64,000 nt of DNA from Simmondsia chinensis. Taxonomy: Eukaryota; Streptophyta; Magnoliopsida; Caryophyllales; Simmondsiaceae. The notes under the pieces are model-generated. The model was not told where the DNA came from. It did no database searches and saw nothing but the letters and a program-made list of their open reading frames with translations. This document shows, one piece after another, positions 1-10,179 of the stretch (within the stretch, counting starts at the first letter, position 1; every line of letters begins with the position of its first letter). The stretch covers positions 34,220,164 to 34,284,163 of the forward strand of contig JAGTTD010000011.1 in assembly GCA_018398585.1 (NCBI GenBank). Reading direction: 5' to 3'. The position numbers were made by a program, and so were the translations under genes.

Positions 1-240
1 AAATTGACTCAATAGTTAAAGTACAAAGACTAATGCTATAAATAACTTTTTATTAAAATATAATTTCTTAAAATTTATTATACATACTACTAAAAGTTAG
101 TAGTTTATTTTATGTATGTATGTATGTATATGGCATGAATCATATAAGAGAGTAAGAGACGAGAGGGAATGTTTTGGACCATTTATTTGACTGCTGACAT
201 TATCTTTCTCCACCTAACATCACCCTCTGTGCCCTTCTTA

Positions 241-289
<49 letters not shown>

Positions 290-297
290 ATGACCCT
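1..297. repeat. AT-rich sequence with (AT)n microsatellite
   Basis: No gene is visible. The stretch is AT-rich and contains a perfect AT dinucleotide run at about 244-281 (19 units), followed by a short ATGT-type run. The run ends immediately before the 5S-derived SINE. Confidence 0.85.
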
Positions 298-535
298 AAC
301 CAAAGAGGGCACCAACAAGCGGTTACCGGATCCCATTAGAACTTCGAAGTTAATCGTGCTTGGGCGAGAGTAGTATCAGGATGGGTGATCTCCTTGGAAG
401 TCCTCACCCTCAGGTTGGAGGCATTCGGAAACAGCCTCTCTTCAGGTTAACACCTTAAAGGGGGAAGGCTGCGTACATCCGCCCCCCCAGACCCTGTGTA
501 AGCGAAAACCCTTAAAGCACTGGGTATGTTCCTTT
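298..535 (+). mobile_element. 5S rRNA-derived SINE, copy 1
   Basis: The 5' half reads as a diverged plant 5S rRNA, with recognisable GGATCCCATTAGAAC, a box-A-like GAAGTTAATCGTGC, and a GGGCGAGAGTAGTA..AGGATGGGTGA block. It starts with an AACCAAAGAGGGCACCAACA leader. The 3' half (from about 412) carries the GGAAACAGCCTCTCTTCAGG, GGCTGCGTACATC and GCACTGGGTATGTTCCTTT blocks shared by all copies in the window and by the RTE LINE ends. TATGACCC flanks both sides (about 290-296 and 538-545) and is a likely degraded TSD. There is no LTR or primer-binding site, so this is not a Cassandra TRIM. Confidence 0.85.
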
Positions 536-1035
536 CACTATGACCCAAGTATTTGCCCACTACTCACTCTCTCGTAAGAGTCATGCCTTATATATATAAA
601 TAGTCTAGCTTGTCCGATGTGGGATTAAAGGGAGATGTACATGAAAACTAGTAATTAGTAGTAAACATAAGGAGTTTAGCAGCAGCAAGAGAACCCAATA
701 ATTATAAAGAGGAAGAGACAATAAGCAAGAACAATTTCAAACTTAAATTAAGAGAGGACAGTAGTACATAGTAGATAGCAGTGAATATAGTAGAGTTACT
801 CTTTACTTATTTTTGCAGGAAAAGAAGACTTGACAGAAATTAAGTGCATATGCATATTACGAGTTGAATTTGGAACTGGTCAACTGAAATTACATTACAT
901 CAATGTGACCCCCACTTGCTCTTCATTTATTACTCCTTCGCCTGACCACCTACTGTTCACACTCCAACTACTTGTATGTATTAGCTTACCCATCGGTGTG
1001 GATGCAATGCAAGTGGGGTAGATAGTGAGCATAAA
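536..1035. other. Gene-free filler
   Basis: I see no supported gene or element. A 63-codon open frame at 830-1021 has no recognisable domain. Confidence 0.6.
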
Positions 1036-1051
1036 TGAGTGGGCTATATGT

Positions 1052-1200
1052 CATATAGGCATAGTGGCAAGGATCGCCGCGTGCCAAACGAGGCATCTCG
1101 GAATCGATTTCCACTATGGACAAAGTGGTGGTCCTCTTTGAGGACTTGAGAGGTATATCCCCTCCCCTGACTTTACCAAACTAAAAAAAAATAAAAAAAT
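1052..1200 (+). mobile_element. tRNA-derived SINE with poly(A) tail
   Basis: About 149 bp flanked by a perfect 16-bp direct repeat TGAGTGGGCTATATGT (1036-1051 and 1201-1216), the TSD of an insertion. The head has a tRNA-like A-box region (GGCATAGTGGCAAGGATC) and a degenerate B box (GGAATCGATTTCC). The body ends in an A-rich tail (1182-1200). The perfect TSD suggests fairly recent movement. It is a different family from the 5S-derived SINEs. Confidence 0.85.
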
Positions 1201-1396
1201 TGAGTGGGCTATATGTGAAAATAGCTGCCCTGGATAAGAAACGGATACCACTTTATAGTTTATATTTATTAATTTAATAACCAAAAAGAAAGATAAAAGC
1301 AGTATGAGTAGTATATATGATTCAATTGTAGACTTGGTGATTTTTAAAAGATGATTTGGTTGTTTTGTTTAGCGCGTGTACTTTTATCTTTGATGA

Positions 1397-1620
1397 TATG
1401 GAGTGGGTATTTAGCTTCCCCGGTGCAAAGCAACACTTTATGTTGGGCTTGTACTACAGTTATCAATATAAATATATATCACTTGGTAATGTGATATAAT
1501 ATAATTAAATTACAAAACATAATTTTAAATAGTTATACATGGTTGAATATTAATATCAATTGGTACACAAATGTGGGATAGGGGTGGTACAGTATGGTGC
1601 GGGTAATACAAAGGTATGAG
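1397..1620 (+). repeat. 224-bp direct repeat, copy A
   Basis: This unit recurs with scattered substitutions at 2493-2680 plus 3127-3162, where it is interrupted by a hAT MITE. It has no coding potential. Offset between copies is 1096 bp, so the pair probably arose by tandem duplication. Copy A ends in GGTATGAG directly at the hAT remnant. Confidence 0.8.
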
Positions 1621-2492
1621 TAGGCGTGGCCAACGGGCCAAAAATAACTGGCCGATGGACCGGGCCCGGCCCGGCTAGACTAGCCGTTGCCCCAACGGTT
1701 CTCAACGGCTCTTTTGAATGAGCCGTTTGCAACGGCTCTAAATAATAATAAAAAAAAATTGTATGTTTTCTTTTATAGATACTTAATCCTCCCCAACCTA
1801 TTTCCTCACCAAATCTTCAATCTTCTCTTCTCTCTCTATACATTCATCATCTCCCATCTTCTTCAACTTTGCTAATTGTAAAATTGTGCTCTAAAGTTCG
1901 AAGTTCGTAAAGTGTTTGACTTAAGTTCGAATTTCATTATTTTTTCGTTTTGGTAATTTTAGTATCGCAATTTTATTTGGTTCGTATTTTTAGTTATTTA
2001 ATTTGCATTACTACTTGTATTTTATAAATACTAATCACTTATACCAATATGGCACACAACTCTTCATTATCCTCTGGAGCCGGTCATGCTACTTCTAGCT
2101 CTTCTCGGCTGCCCAGAATTCCTAAAAGGAGTAGAATTATCATACTTAATATGGAAGAACGAGCTTTTATACAACTAGACCCATCACCCCCATACATTGA
2201 TGATAGCATAGATTAGGACTTTTCACAACCACAAGATTATCATGAGTCGGGTAGTGGGGTTGGAGATTCACAAACTGATGCGGAACCCACGCCCACCATC
2301 GAAGCCCAACCTGAAAGTAGTACCTCTACTAGTAGGCGTATAACTAGTGGGGTATGGAATCACTCTACCCTTAATAGGACAACTAATAAAGCAACTTATA
2401 AATTATGTAACCCACCTAGGACCTTTAGCCATCAACCTGGCAGTGGGACAGGCACATTAAACAGACATATACTTCGAGCTCTTTGCATTAAT
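1621..2492 (+). mobile_element. hAT transposon 5' part, truncated
   Basis: It begins TAGGCGTGGCCAACGGGCC followed by GGGCCCGGCCCGG-rich subterminal sequence, which is the typical end of plant hAT elements. Further in is a decayed transposase N-terminus. It stops abruptly where repeat copy B begins, so the 3' end and most of the transposase are missing. Confidence 0.75.
2049..2491 (+). pseudogene. hAT transposase BED zinc-finger fragment
   Basis: An ATG-initiated frame starts at 2049 and has an in-frame stop around 2214-2216. Downstream, the frame encodes a BED-finger-like segment: VWNH.., a C..C-type region (YKLCNPPRTF) and a GSGTGTLNRH motif, which is diagnostic of hAT transposase N-termini. 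The catalytic RNase-H-like domain and the C-terminal dimerisation region are absent. It is a non-functional relic. Confidence 0.75.
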
Positions 2493-3162
2493 TATGGAGT
2501 GGGTATTTACTTGCCCCGGTGCAGAGCAACACTTTATATTGGGCTTATATTACAGTTATCAATATACATATATATCACTTGGTAATGTGATATAACATAA
2601 TTGAATTACAAAACATAATTTTAAATAGTTATACACGGTCGAATATTAATATCATTTGGTACACAAACGTGGGATATGGGTAGTGGTGCCCGAGCCCGGT
2701 CCACATAGGGCCGGGCCACAGGCCCTTTTTTTATGGGGGCCGGGCCCGGGAGTCCTAATTTTAAAAAAATAAAATTTATACTACTTTTACTTTGTATTTT
2801 TTGATAAACAAATTTGTACTTTTAAATATTAGGCTCTATCTGCGTTATATTTGTACTTGTTACGTTATTTATTTACCATTATTTACTATTACTTATTATA
2901 TATTTTATTTTATTACATATATTTAGCACTATTAGTGCTTCGGATAAAATATATTTGTATCTCATATTATTTATCAATGAATTATAATAATTTTAGTACA
3001 AAACGACTTTGTATTTTTCAAATTTTGTAATTTTTTTTAAGCCGACGGAAGCAGACCCGGCCCGGCCCGGCCTGCACTGTAGCAGGCCCCGACCCAGGCC
3101 GGCCCGTGGCCACCCCTAGATATGGGTGGTACAGTATGGTGCGGGTAATACAAGGGTATGAG
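2493..3162 (+). repeat. 224-bp direct repeat, copy B, split by a hAT MITE
   Basis: Copy B of the repeat at 1397-1620, split at 2680/3119 by the hAT MITE. After removing the MITE and one TSD copy it is also 224 bp. It continues with TATGAG where copy A meets the hAT remnant, so it may represent the empty site. Confidence 0.8.
2681..3118. mobile_element. Non-autonomous hAT MITE with 8-bp TSD
   Basis: 438 bp with hAT-like ends TAGTGGTGCCCG and (reverse complement of the right end) TAGGGGTGGCCACGG, and GGGCCGGGCC-rich subterminal regions. It is flanked by a perfect 8-bp duplication GATATGGG (2673-2680, 3119-3126). It has no coding capacity and is AT-rich inside. Confidence 0.9.
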
Positions 3163-3224
3163 TATGAGTTTTTTTGTACCCACAGAGGTATAAATATTTA
3201 TTTCATACCTGTGGAAGGTAATGT

Positions 3225-3714
3225 TACAAAGGGGAAGAGAGGGAGAGGCCGACCAAAAAAGGGTTGGACAGGACCTCGCCTATCTCAAACTAAATGAGGA
3301 GATGGCCCTAGACAGAGCCCAGTGAAGGATTAGTATAGATATAACCGATATCGCGGTTTAGGATCGATAAGCACTTCTAATCTAGTACTAGTGCCACGAG
3401 GCGTTTTGCATGCTTGTTTGTTTATACCCAATTTTGCCATAGGTTAGCTGCTTATTGTTTTTATGCTTGTTTGTTTTTACTCTCTATATGCTTGCACTGT
3501 GCCGTTATGTATGCTCTTTCACTTATATGCTTGTATGCTTTATGCTTTATACTTTCATGCACCTATGCTTTTCATGCTTCTTAGGTTGGACGTTCTTAAA
3601 AATAGTCTCCTGTTAGGGTATCACCTTAAAAAGGTAAGGCTGCGTACATCCCACCCCTCCCAGAGCCTGCTTACACGGGAGCCCTTGAGGTATTGGGTTT
3701 TTTTGTTGATGTTG
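3225..3714 (+). mobile_element. 5'-truncated RTE-clade LINE
   Basis: It encodes a decayed C-terminus of an RTE-type polymerase. GRGRPKKGW (about 3240-3270) is followed in another frame by DLAYLKLNEEMALDRAQ, with the conserved W after AQ changed to a stop. Its 3' untranslated part (from about 3582) carries the same GCTGCGTACATC...GGGAGCCCTTGAGG tail as the 5S-derived SINEs, ending in a T/TTG-rich repeat. A 19-bp TSD with one mismatch (3206-3224, 3715-3733, core GTGGAAGGTAATGT) defines the insertion. Confidence 0.85.
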
Positions 3715-3789
3715 TACCCGTGGAAGGTAATGTGTGAAGGGGCCAAAGAAGGGATTATACAATGATTGTGCTGGATGAATGCAAAAAGG

Positions 3790-3863
3790 GACCGCATAGC
3801 GCAGTGGATTAGCGCGTTTGACTTCGGATCAAAAGGTCGTGGGTTCGACTCCCACTGTGGTCG
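3790..3863 (+). tRNA. tRNA-Arg(UCG)
   Basis: 74 nt forming a complete cloverleaf. The acceptor GACCGCA pairs with TGTGGTC and is followed by the discriminator G. The D arm is GCGC..GCGC. The anticodon stem TTTGA/TCAAA has loop CTTCGGA (anticodon 3824-3826, TCG), and the T arm is GTGGG TTCGACT CCCAC. A and B boxes are intact. TTCCTTTTT about 4-10 nt downstream can serve as Pol III terminator. Compared with the plant consensus I remember, the anticodon stem carries a compensated C-G to T-A change, so folding is kept. It reads CGA codons and is probably functional. Confidence 0.95.
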
Positions 3864-4858
3864 TTCCTTTTTATCTGATTTTTATTTATATTATTACAAC
3901 TAGGCTTAGACGAATCAAAACTGAATTCTATGGGGTTAAACTTATTAATTAATGTTTTGGAAAGTACTTTCAATGGAATCGAACTTTACAAAAACAAGAA
4001 AATACCGTGGTCATATTATAGGAGTGTGTTTACAAGACACCTCTTTTGTTGACTATCGGTTTAAAATTGTAGTGTTTATAAGAGATTTTCTAATGTTTAA
4101 ATCAAATGTGCTTGTGATGCGGTTCAAAAAGGCAAAGAGTAAAGAGGTATTGCATATAAATACTTGGCTGATTGATTTGACCTTAAGAAAATACCGGAGT
4201 TAGGTCATTATTACACTCATACCTTTCCTTCAGCTACCACACATCACAATAGAATACAGGTAAATACGTTGAGACACGTTAAACTTGTTAGGGCAAATTC
4301 ATTATGCAAATTTTAGACAAACTGTCCGGTTAGTCGTGTTAACGAAGATGCAGAAATTGAGGATTTGAGCCAACCAAACAAACAGTAATTGAATTGTGCA
4401 AATCTTTTAGGAATGCATTTAATTAAATTGCAAAAAGGGAAAGATGCAAGTGTATAATAAAATTGTGTTTTCAAACATGTAAGTCAAACAATTCCTTGTT
4501 CATTTGGTCTTTTGAGTCCCTCCCTTTTATCCACTTTTTTTCTCTTTTTTATTTTTGTAGTTTAGAATTTCATACAATAGAGTTACATAAAAGGGACGTT
4601 ATCATGTCCTTTTCCCCATAATTCTTAAAGTGGTGACTATTGTTTCTTTTTTAAATCGGTAATGTCTTCATTGTAGTGAGGATGTCCCTCGAACCTCTAA
4701 TCTTTAGATTGACATATTGCCACCCTAACCATTAGGCTAAAATGGGGAAGAGTATTGTTTTAAAACTCATTCATTTATTTTAGTTAAATATAAGGTAGTT
4801 TTTGTTTTGATTTCAATGGTTGAATAGGATATTTTCGTCACTTAGGATAGATCATGAT
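3864..4858. other. Gene-free filler
   Basis: AT-rich with nothing I can assign. An 83-codon frame at 3952-4203 has no recognised domain. The segment 4671-4745 (CTCGAACCTCTAATCTTTAGATTGAC...) vaguely resembles a tRNA-derived SINE B-box region but is too decayed to call. Confidence 0.5.
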
Positions 4859-5470
4859 CTTTTGTAACGTTTCTATCACAGATTAGCAGTAAACCTCATC
4901 TTCCTATCGTACCAAAAATAAGTTGATGTTGATTTTCATAATGTACAAGGAATGTGTTACAGTAAAAATTAGTTGACCACCCCTTATTATTTTAGTATTT
5001 TAATAGGTAGTTTTATTTCAGTAATAATCTAGATTATTTTCTTTTATTACATATTAGAATACTGTTAGTATTAGTTGGGTATTATCCTACCTAATCTCTA
5101 TAAATAGGGGTAATGGTTGTATGAGAGGATAGCAAGGAAATAAATATAACTCTCTCTCTCTCCTCTTTTGTAACGTTTCTATCACAGATTAGCAGTAAAC
5201 CTCATCTTCCTATCGTACCAAAAATAAGTTGATGTTGATTTTCATAATGTACAAGGAATGTGTTACAGTAAAAATTAGTTGACCACCCCTTATTATTTTA
5301 GTATTTTAATAGGTAGTTTTATTTCAGTAATAATCTAGATTATTTTCTTTTATTACATATTAGAATACTGTTAGTATTAGTTGGGTATTATCCTACCTAA
5401 TCTCTATAAATAGGGGTAATGGTTGTATGAGAGGATATCAAGGAAATAAATATAACTTTCTCTCTCTCCT
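4859..5470 (+). repeat. 306-bp tandem duplication spanning an LTR boundary
   Basis: Positions 4859-5164 and 5165-5470 are nearly identical, with only a few substitutions such as GATAGC/GATATC. Each unit holds 96 bp of host flank plus the first 210 bp of the LTR described at 5261-5635. The duplication therefore happened after the LTR inserted, and left a truncated LTR start at 4955-5164. Confidence 0.9.
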
Positions 5471-5635
5471 CTTTTTCTCTCTTCTCCCTCATCTCTCTCG
5501 ATTCTCTCTTCTTCCTCTATCTCTAACCCTAATTCTCTTTTCTATCTTCCTAATCTCTATCTTCTTTCTCCCCCAAATTCTATAATTCTTAGATTTATGG
5601 GATTTTAGACTTATTGACCTAAAATTCCTGTAACA
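5261..5635 (+). mobile_element. Solo LTR (375 bp) with 5-bp TSD
   Basis: It starts TGTTACAG and ends CTGTAACA, a perfect 8-bp inverted repeat, and is flanked by GAATG on both sides (5256-5260, 5636-5640). A TATA box (CTATAAATAGG) lies near 5403-5413, and the 3' part is pyrimidine-rich. No PBS follows, so this is a solo LTR left by recombination. Confidence 0.92.
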
Positions 5636-5912
5636 GAATGATTTTAAAGGGTGATGGCAAGTTTTACGTGCTTTAATTACTAAGCAAATTGTTGATATCT
5701 TTACTGCATGGCTCTCCATTGAAGGTTTCAACTATCAAAAGTCTCACCTACATGTTGATCCTTCTTGCGTAGATAGAGGGGATTGTATTGGAGTATTTAG
5801 GATTACGTGTTTATCTATATTTATATCCGAAACATGCTTGTTAATCTTTTTTTAAACACCTATTATTTTGTTTCTATATACATATCATAACCTACTATAT
5901 TATTGGACGTAA

Positions 5913-6454
5913 TGTTAGATTATGTCTCAAATTACTTGTTTTAATTTTGTGGGGTTGCCGTAGGGTTACCGATCGATCGGGTGATTTAAGGAAAGATTCG
6001 GGAGTTTTTAGGAAATTAGAGGGCCGATCGATCGGGTGTTTCCCGATCGATCGGGCCCTCCCAGGCTCGGCTCTATTTAAAGGACGTAGGGTTTACGTCT
6101 TTCAGAATCCAATCAAAGGTGAGGCACCGCCATTGAGAGAAAAGAGGTGATTTCATAATTCCTCCAAGATTTTGAGTGTTACGAGAGTTTAGAGGGAGTG
6201 ATTGTAATTCTTCCATATATCTCGTTCTGGGAAGTGTCGTTGTAATTTTTCTGTTTAGTTAATAAAGAGTCTCCATCTCCGCCCGTGGTTTTCTCCCCTC
6301 TCGATTGTAGAGGGGTTTCCACGTAAATATTGTGTGTTCTTGTTTTGTTCTTTCTTTCTCCATATTTATTTACTTCTCGTTTTGCGTGAGTCATATTATT
6401 TGAATCGAATCAAGTTATCAGGGTTTACGCTTCCGTATTAAGTTTTACCTAACA
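5913..6454 (+). mobile_element. Copia-type LTR with PBS, internal region lost
   Basis: 542 bp beginning TGTTAG and ending CTAACA. A TATTTAAAGG TATA-like box lies near 6073, and the U5-like part has the GGTTTCCACGTAAAT...TGTGTTCTTG signature common in Ty1-copia LTRs. Three nt after the end lies TGGTATCATAG (6458-6468), resembling a tRNA-iMet primer-binding site. No gag or pol follows. Three CCGATCGATCGG palindromes sit in the U3 part (about 5971, 6023 and 6042). Confidence 0.8.
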
Positions 6455-6589
6455 GATTGGTATCATAGTATATCAGTTTGTTTAAAATTTTCCGCACACA
6501 TACAAGTCGTCCATACTTATGAGCCTATTAGGCAAGAGGTTAACTTGTCAATATTTTATCGACTTCAAATTCGTTGAGTTCAAAGACTC

Positions 6590-6809
6590 CCGACTGAAGC
6601 CAAAACCTAGATTGACGACCTTGGTATTGCGCTTGACTTATTTTGATATTTAAGTTCAAATCATACTTATTCAGGCTCAATTTTGGACAATTTAATTACA
6701 TTTGAAGTCATAATTTAGTTTCAAATTAACTCATTTAAAATTATTTAGTCAAGCGAGTCGAACTTGGCTCAAGCTCAACTCAACTCTACTCTACTCATTT
6801 ACGCCCCTA
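6590..6809. mobile_element. Decayed hAT-like MITE (right end)
   Basis: CAAGCTCAACTCAACTC-type repeats lead into CATTTACGCCCCTA. This matches the end structure of GAGCT-rich hAT-like MITEs (compare 23496-23855 and 33700-34293). The left end was not located. Confidence 0.45.
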
Positions 6810-6889
6810 TTTGTAAGGTGGTAGTTAATAGGAAGTGGGACTAGATTTACCAAAGACAAAAAGGGGACTAAGGATGTCATGATGTGACG

Positions 6890-7405
6890 GATAAAATTGG
6901 GTTACCCGCGAGTATCCGCAAAGTTTGGTACAGGTGTGGTTATAAGTGAAGTGGGTAACAGGTACGTGTTCCATATAAATTACAATACTTGCCGCAGGTA
7001 TGGGTTGAGGACGGGTACGATGTTGCACTTGGTCCGGCTTGCCCCACCCCATATCTGCCATACTCATCCCAATTTGTATTTTATTTATTTAGAAATATGA
7101 AAAATATATATTTGATTTAATTACCCAATTTTATGTAAAATATTAGATTGAATTATAATTAGATTATAATATATAACAGTCCATATTAATATAGATGAAT
7201 ATAGATAATCGTTTGAGAGCTGGTACGGGGCTAATAATGGATAATCCTAGGTAAGGAGGTGTGTATTTGTATAGGTTTGCACTTGCTTGGGGGATATGGG
7301 TATCCACTTTATACCTATTGCGGGTAATGGAGTGGATGTGACTACAAATTTGGGTGGCAGATATGGGTATAAACGATGCATCCTGTAGCCGCGCCCCCGA
7401 TTGCC
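6890..7405. mobile_element. Decayed hAT-like non-autonomous element
   Basis: Both ends are rich in GGGTACCCGC/GCGGGTAATGG words typical of hAT-like MITEs, with an AT-rich centre (7080-7200). TIRs and a TSD could not be aligned with confidence. Open frames on both strands here are by-products of this composition. Confidence 0.4.
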
Positions 7406-9651
7406 TACTACTTTTTCTTAACTTTTGAGAAAATATTCTTAAAATTAACTAACGTGGGCTCAGGCCCAAAATATTGGTGGGCTTGTAGATTAGTTGTACG
7501 GCCCAAGTTGTTTCCAAACCTTCACTTCTTTATTTCAAAATCGTTTTAATTCAATTAAATTTACATTTTTAAATATTTCAAATATATCACATGAATTCTT
7601 CCACTTTTTTTATCTTTAAAATATTTCTCTAAAGAATATCTCACTAGTCACTATAAATAATTTTAAATTGATTATCAATAATTGAAAATAAAAGCTTTCT
7701 TACAAAAATTTTATTTTTAAGTTAGTATTACAGTCATAATTATTTTACATATATGTATTCATTAACAAAGACCACTATTCAAGTAGCTTTCCATTTTTTC
7801 TTGTTGAAAAGTTTCATCAAAACAAGTAATTAAAAATAATTCTTTGTTAACAAGGATCTGTAAATACCCATTAGATGAACTATTATTTTAAAACGGGTAA
7901 GTATTAAAACAAATGAAGAAAAAATGTATTGACTATATCTAAATAATCTCTAGAATGTTCTGGCTTATACGCATCTACCCGTTAATCTAATTTAAACCCA
8001 CATATGACCTAACCCTTGCAAAAATCCGTCGCCAACATAACATTAATTTACTCCAAGGCTTATTGACACAATATAAATCACACAATGACTGAATTGACAT
8101 AATTAAAAAAAAAAGGTTCTCTAGCTTGTTCCAGTAAATTTGCAAACAATAACAATAAACCCAGTGCCTCAAGGACTTCCGGTAAGTGTGCAAGGGCAAG
8201 AAAAAGTGGGGAATTATTGCATAAAAACTTTGGAAAAACAAAAAAAGAAAGGAGAAAAAGTATATTGGAAATTAAAAGGGCCCTCCAAAATAATAATAAT
8301 AATAATAAAAAAAAGAATGAAAATGGGGGATTCCATCTTTAAACGCGTGACTATATAACAAATATTTATACACTGACCCACCCAACCCCCTTTGAAATTA
8401 TTACACTTCAGATTGGATTATACTTTAAAAAAAAAAAACAAGAATTTTGTTGTCTTAAATGGATAAAAAGCTTGTGTTAAAAAAAATGGATAAAAAGCTA
8501 AGAAAAGAAATTAAAAAAAAAAAAAGAGAGAGATATGAACAGAGCAAAATGAAAGAGACAGAGAGAAAAAGAAATAATTTGGCAAGTTTCAGTTTCTCAC
8601 TAATAATTTTGCAATTTTGGCACATTATGTGATTTTGATATTCATATTATTTGCTTCCAATTCACTAATTTTTTTATTTTTTTTTTAATATATCGGTAAG
8701 GAGTACAACGTTATTTATTAAAGAGAGAAACAAATGCATACAAAGTTTAAAGCGGAAATGCTAACAAATGCATAGGAGTACAAAACCATGTATTAGTTTG
8801 TTGTGATCTAAAATCGATCCAAATAATCAATCAACTCAAGATAGTGGAATATGACTTGTATTAATTGAGAATAGAAAGATTTACATAGTTAAAGTAAGAT
8901 TTATATAATAGTCAGAAAAGTAGGAAGAGATAAGCTTAGATAGATCAGGGGAGGAAGATTTAGGGGGAGGACTAACATTTCATTTTCATTCATCCTATCT
9001 CTTCTCTACCTCAAGTCCCTTTATATAGAGTTAGAGGAGGGTACAGTTGAAATTTATTCTATTTATTTATACTTAAATTATTTATCATTTAACTTCTATA
9101 TATTTTAGATTGTATTAGAGATATAATATATATTAAATTCCTTTAACTTTTAGAAAAATTATCATGACTATAACAAATAAGTCTATATTATTACGAGAGC
9201 AAAATTATTATTGCTAGGCAAGATTGTAGATTTTAAAGAAATTTATATTCTTATTGTCTATGAACTATATTATTATTCTAACAATAACAATAATAATTCC
9301 CATCAAATATTATCATGAAATAAATATCATCATACATTTAATATGACATCATTAAATATACAAAATTTTAATGCATTATAATTGAAAACCACCTATATTT
9401 AATATCGCATCATTAAATATATGGGGCTTTTAATGCATGATAATTGACAAGTAGAACAAGGTGGGTTGCAAATATGCATGTCACGTTGGTTTTTGTGTTG
9501 ATATTCGTGTTATACGAGGAGTTTAGAAAAAAGGGTTAATTTAAATTTAACTTATTTATTAATTATATTAGTTTGTTAATTTATAAATATTGTCAATAAT
9601 ATAATGCTTATGAAAATTAGCAATTAATATATGACTTATTTTTAAATGTTA
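7406..9651. other. AT-rich gene-free stretch
   Basis: There is no supported gene. It contains several A tracts (8425-8438, 8513-8525). An LTR-like segment on the minus strand may lie around 8815-9050, with CTTTATATAGAG and pyrimidine-rich sequence. A copy of the AT-rich TAACAATAACAATAATAATTCC repeat family lies near 9190-9300. Confidence 0.5.
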
Positions 9652-9831
9652 TGTTGGCTTTTATGCTTTTCATACTCTTTGTGCTTTTTAAGCTTTTCAG
9701 GTTGATGGTCCTCGAAAATAGCCTCTCGTAAGGGTATCACTCTGAAGGGGTAAGGCTGCGTACATCTCAACCCTCCCAAACCCTGCTTATACGGGAGTAT
9801 TTAAGACACTGAATATGTTGTTGTTATTGTT
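9652..9831 (+). mobile_element. RTE LINE 3' tail fragment
   Basis: It carries the conserved AGGTTGATGGTCCTCG, AATAGCCTCTCGTAAGGGTATCAC, GGCTGCGTACATC and ACGGGAG blocks and ends in GTTGTTGTTATTGTT. This is the same 3' tail as 3225-3714 and the LINE at 44330-44893. The coding part is missing (5' truncation). Confidence 0.75.
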
Positions 9832-9838
9832 ATAAAGG

Positions 9839-10179
9839 TTATGCTGAAGGGTGCCATTTAGCACCCGTTAACACAACAAAATCAAATGAGAGGGGAAAAA
9901 TAAAGAAAGAAAATTTAGTGGTTTATGGAATAACTTTTAGTAATTAACAAAAATGAACTTTTTTTATATTAATTACTTATTTATAAATGAGGTGATATTC
10001 ACCCTTTTTTGTTATTTTACTAAATGAATCCAACAAAATTCTCTTTAAATCATTAAATCTTATTTTTCTTAATTGATCACAACCACTCTTTATTTAAATT
10101 CTCCTCTCTCCATCCTTATTTCCTCCTCTCACTTGATCTTATTGTGTTAACGGGTACCAATTGGCACCCGTTAGCATAA
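9839..10179. mobile_element. TIR element (about 55-bp inverted repeats)
   Basis: The left end TTATGCTGAAGGGTGCC..CACCCGTTAACACAA is inverted at the right end (TTGTGTTAACGGGTACC..GGCACCCGTTAGCATAA). The similarity continues inward through ATCAAATGAGAGG-like sequence. There is no ORF inside, so it is a MITE-like foldback. A relative lies at 53013-53622. No TSD could be confirmed. Confidence 0.75.

Noticed and set aside
298..535. Functional 5S rRNA genes or Cassandra TRIMs
   Set aside because: The 5S-like part lacks the intact first 25-30 bases and the 3' end, and runs straight into the LINE-like tail. The copies are dispersed with TSDs, not in tandem. No LTR pair or PBS flanks them.
5947..6150. 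67-codon plus frame
   Set aside because: Lies within the copia-type LTR (5913-6454).
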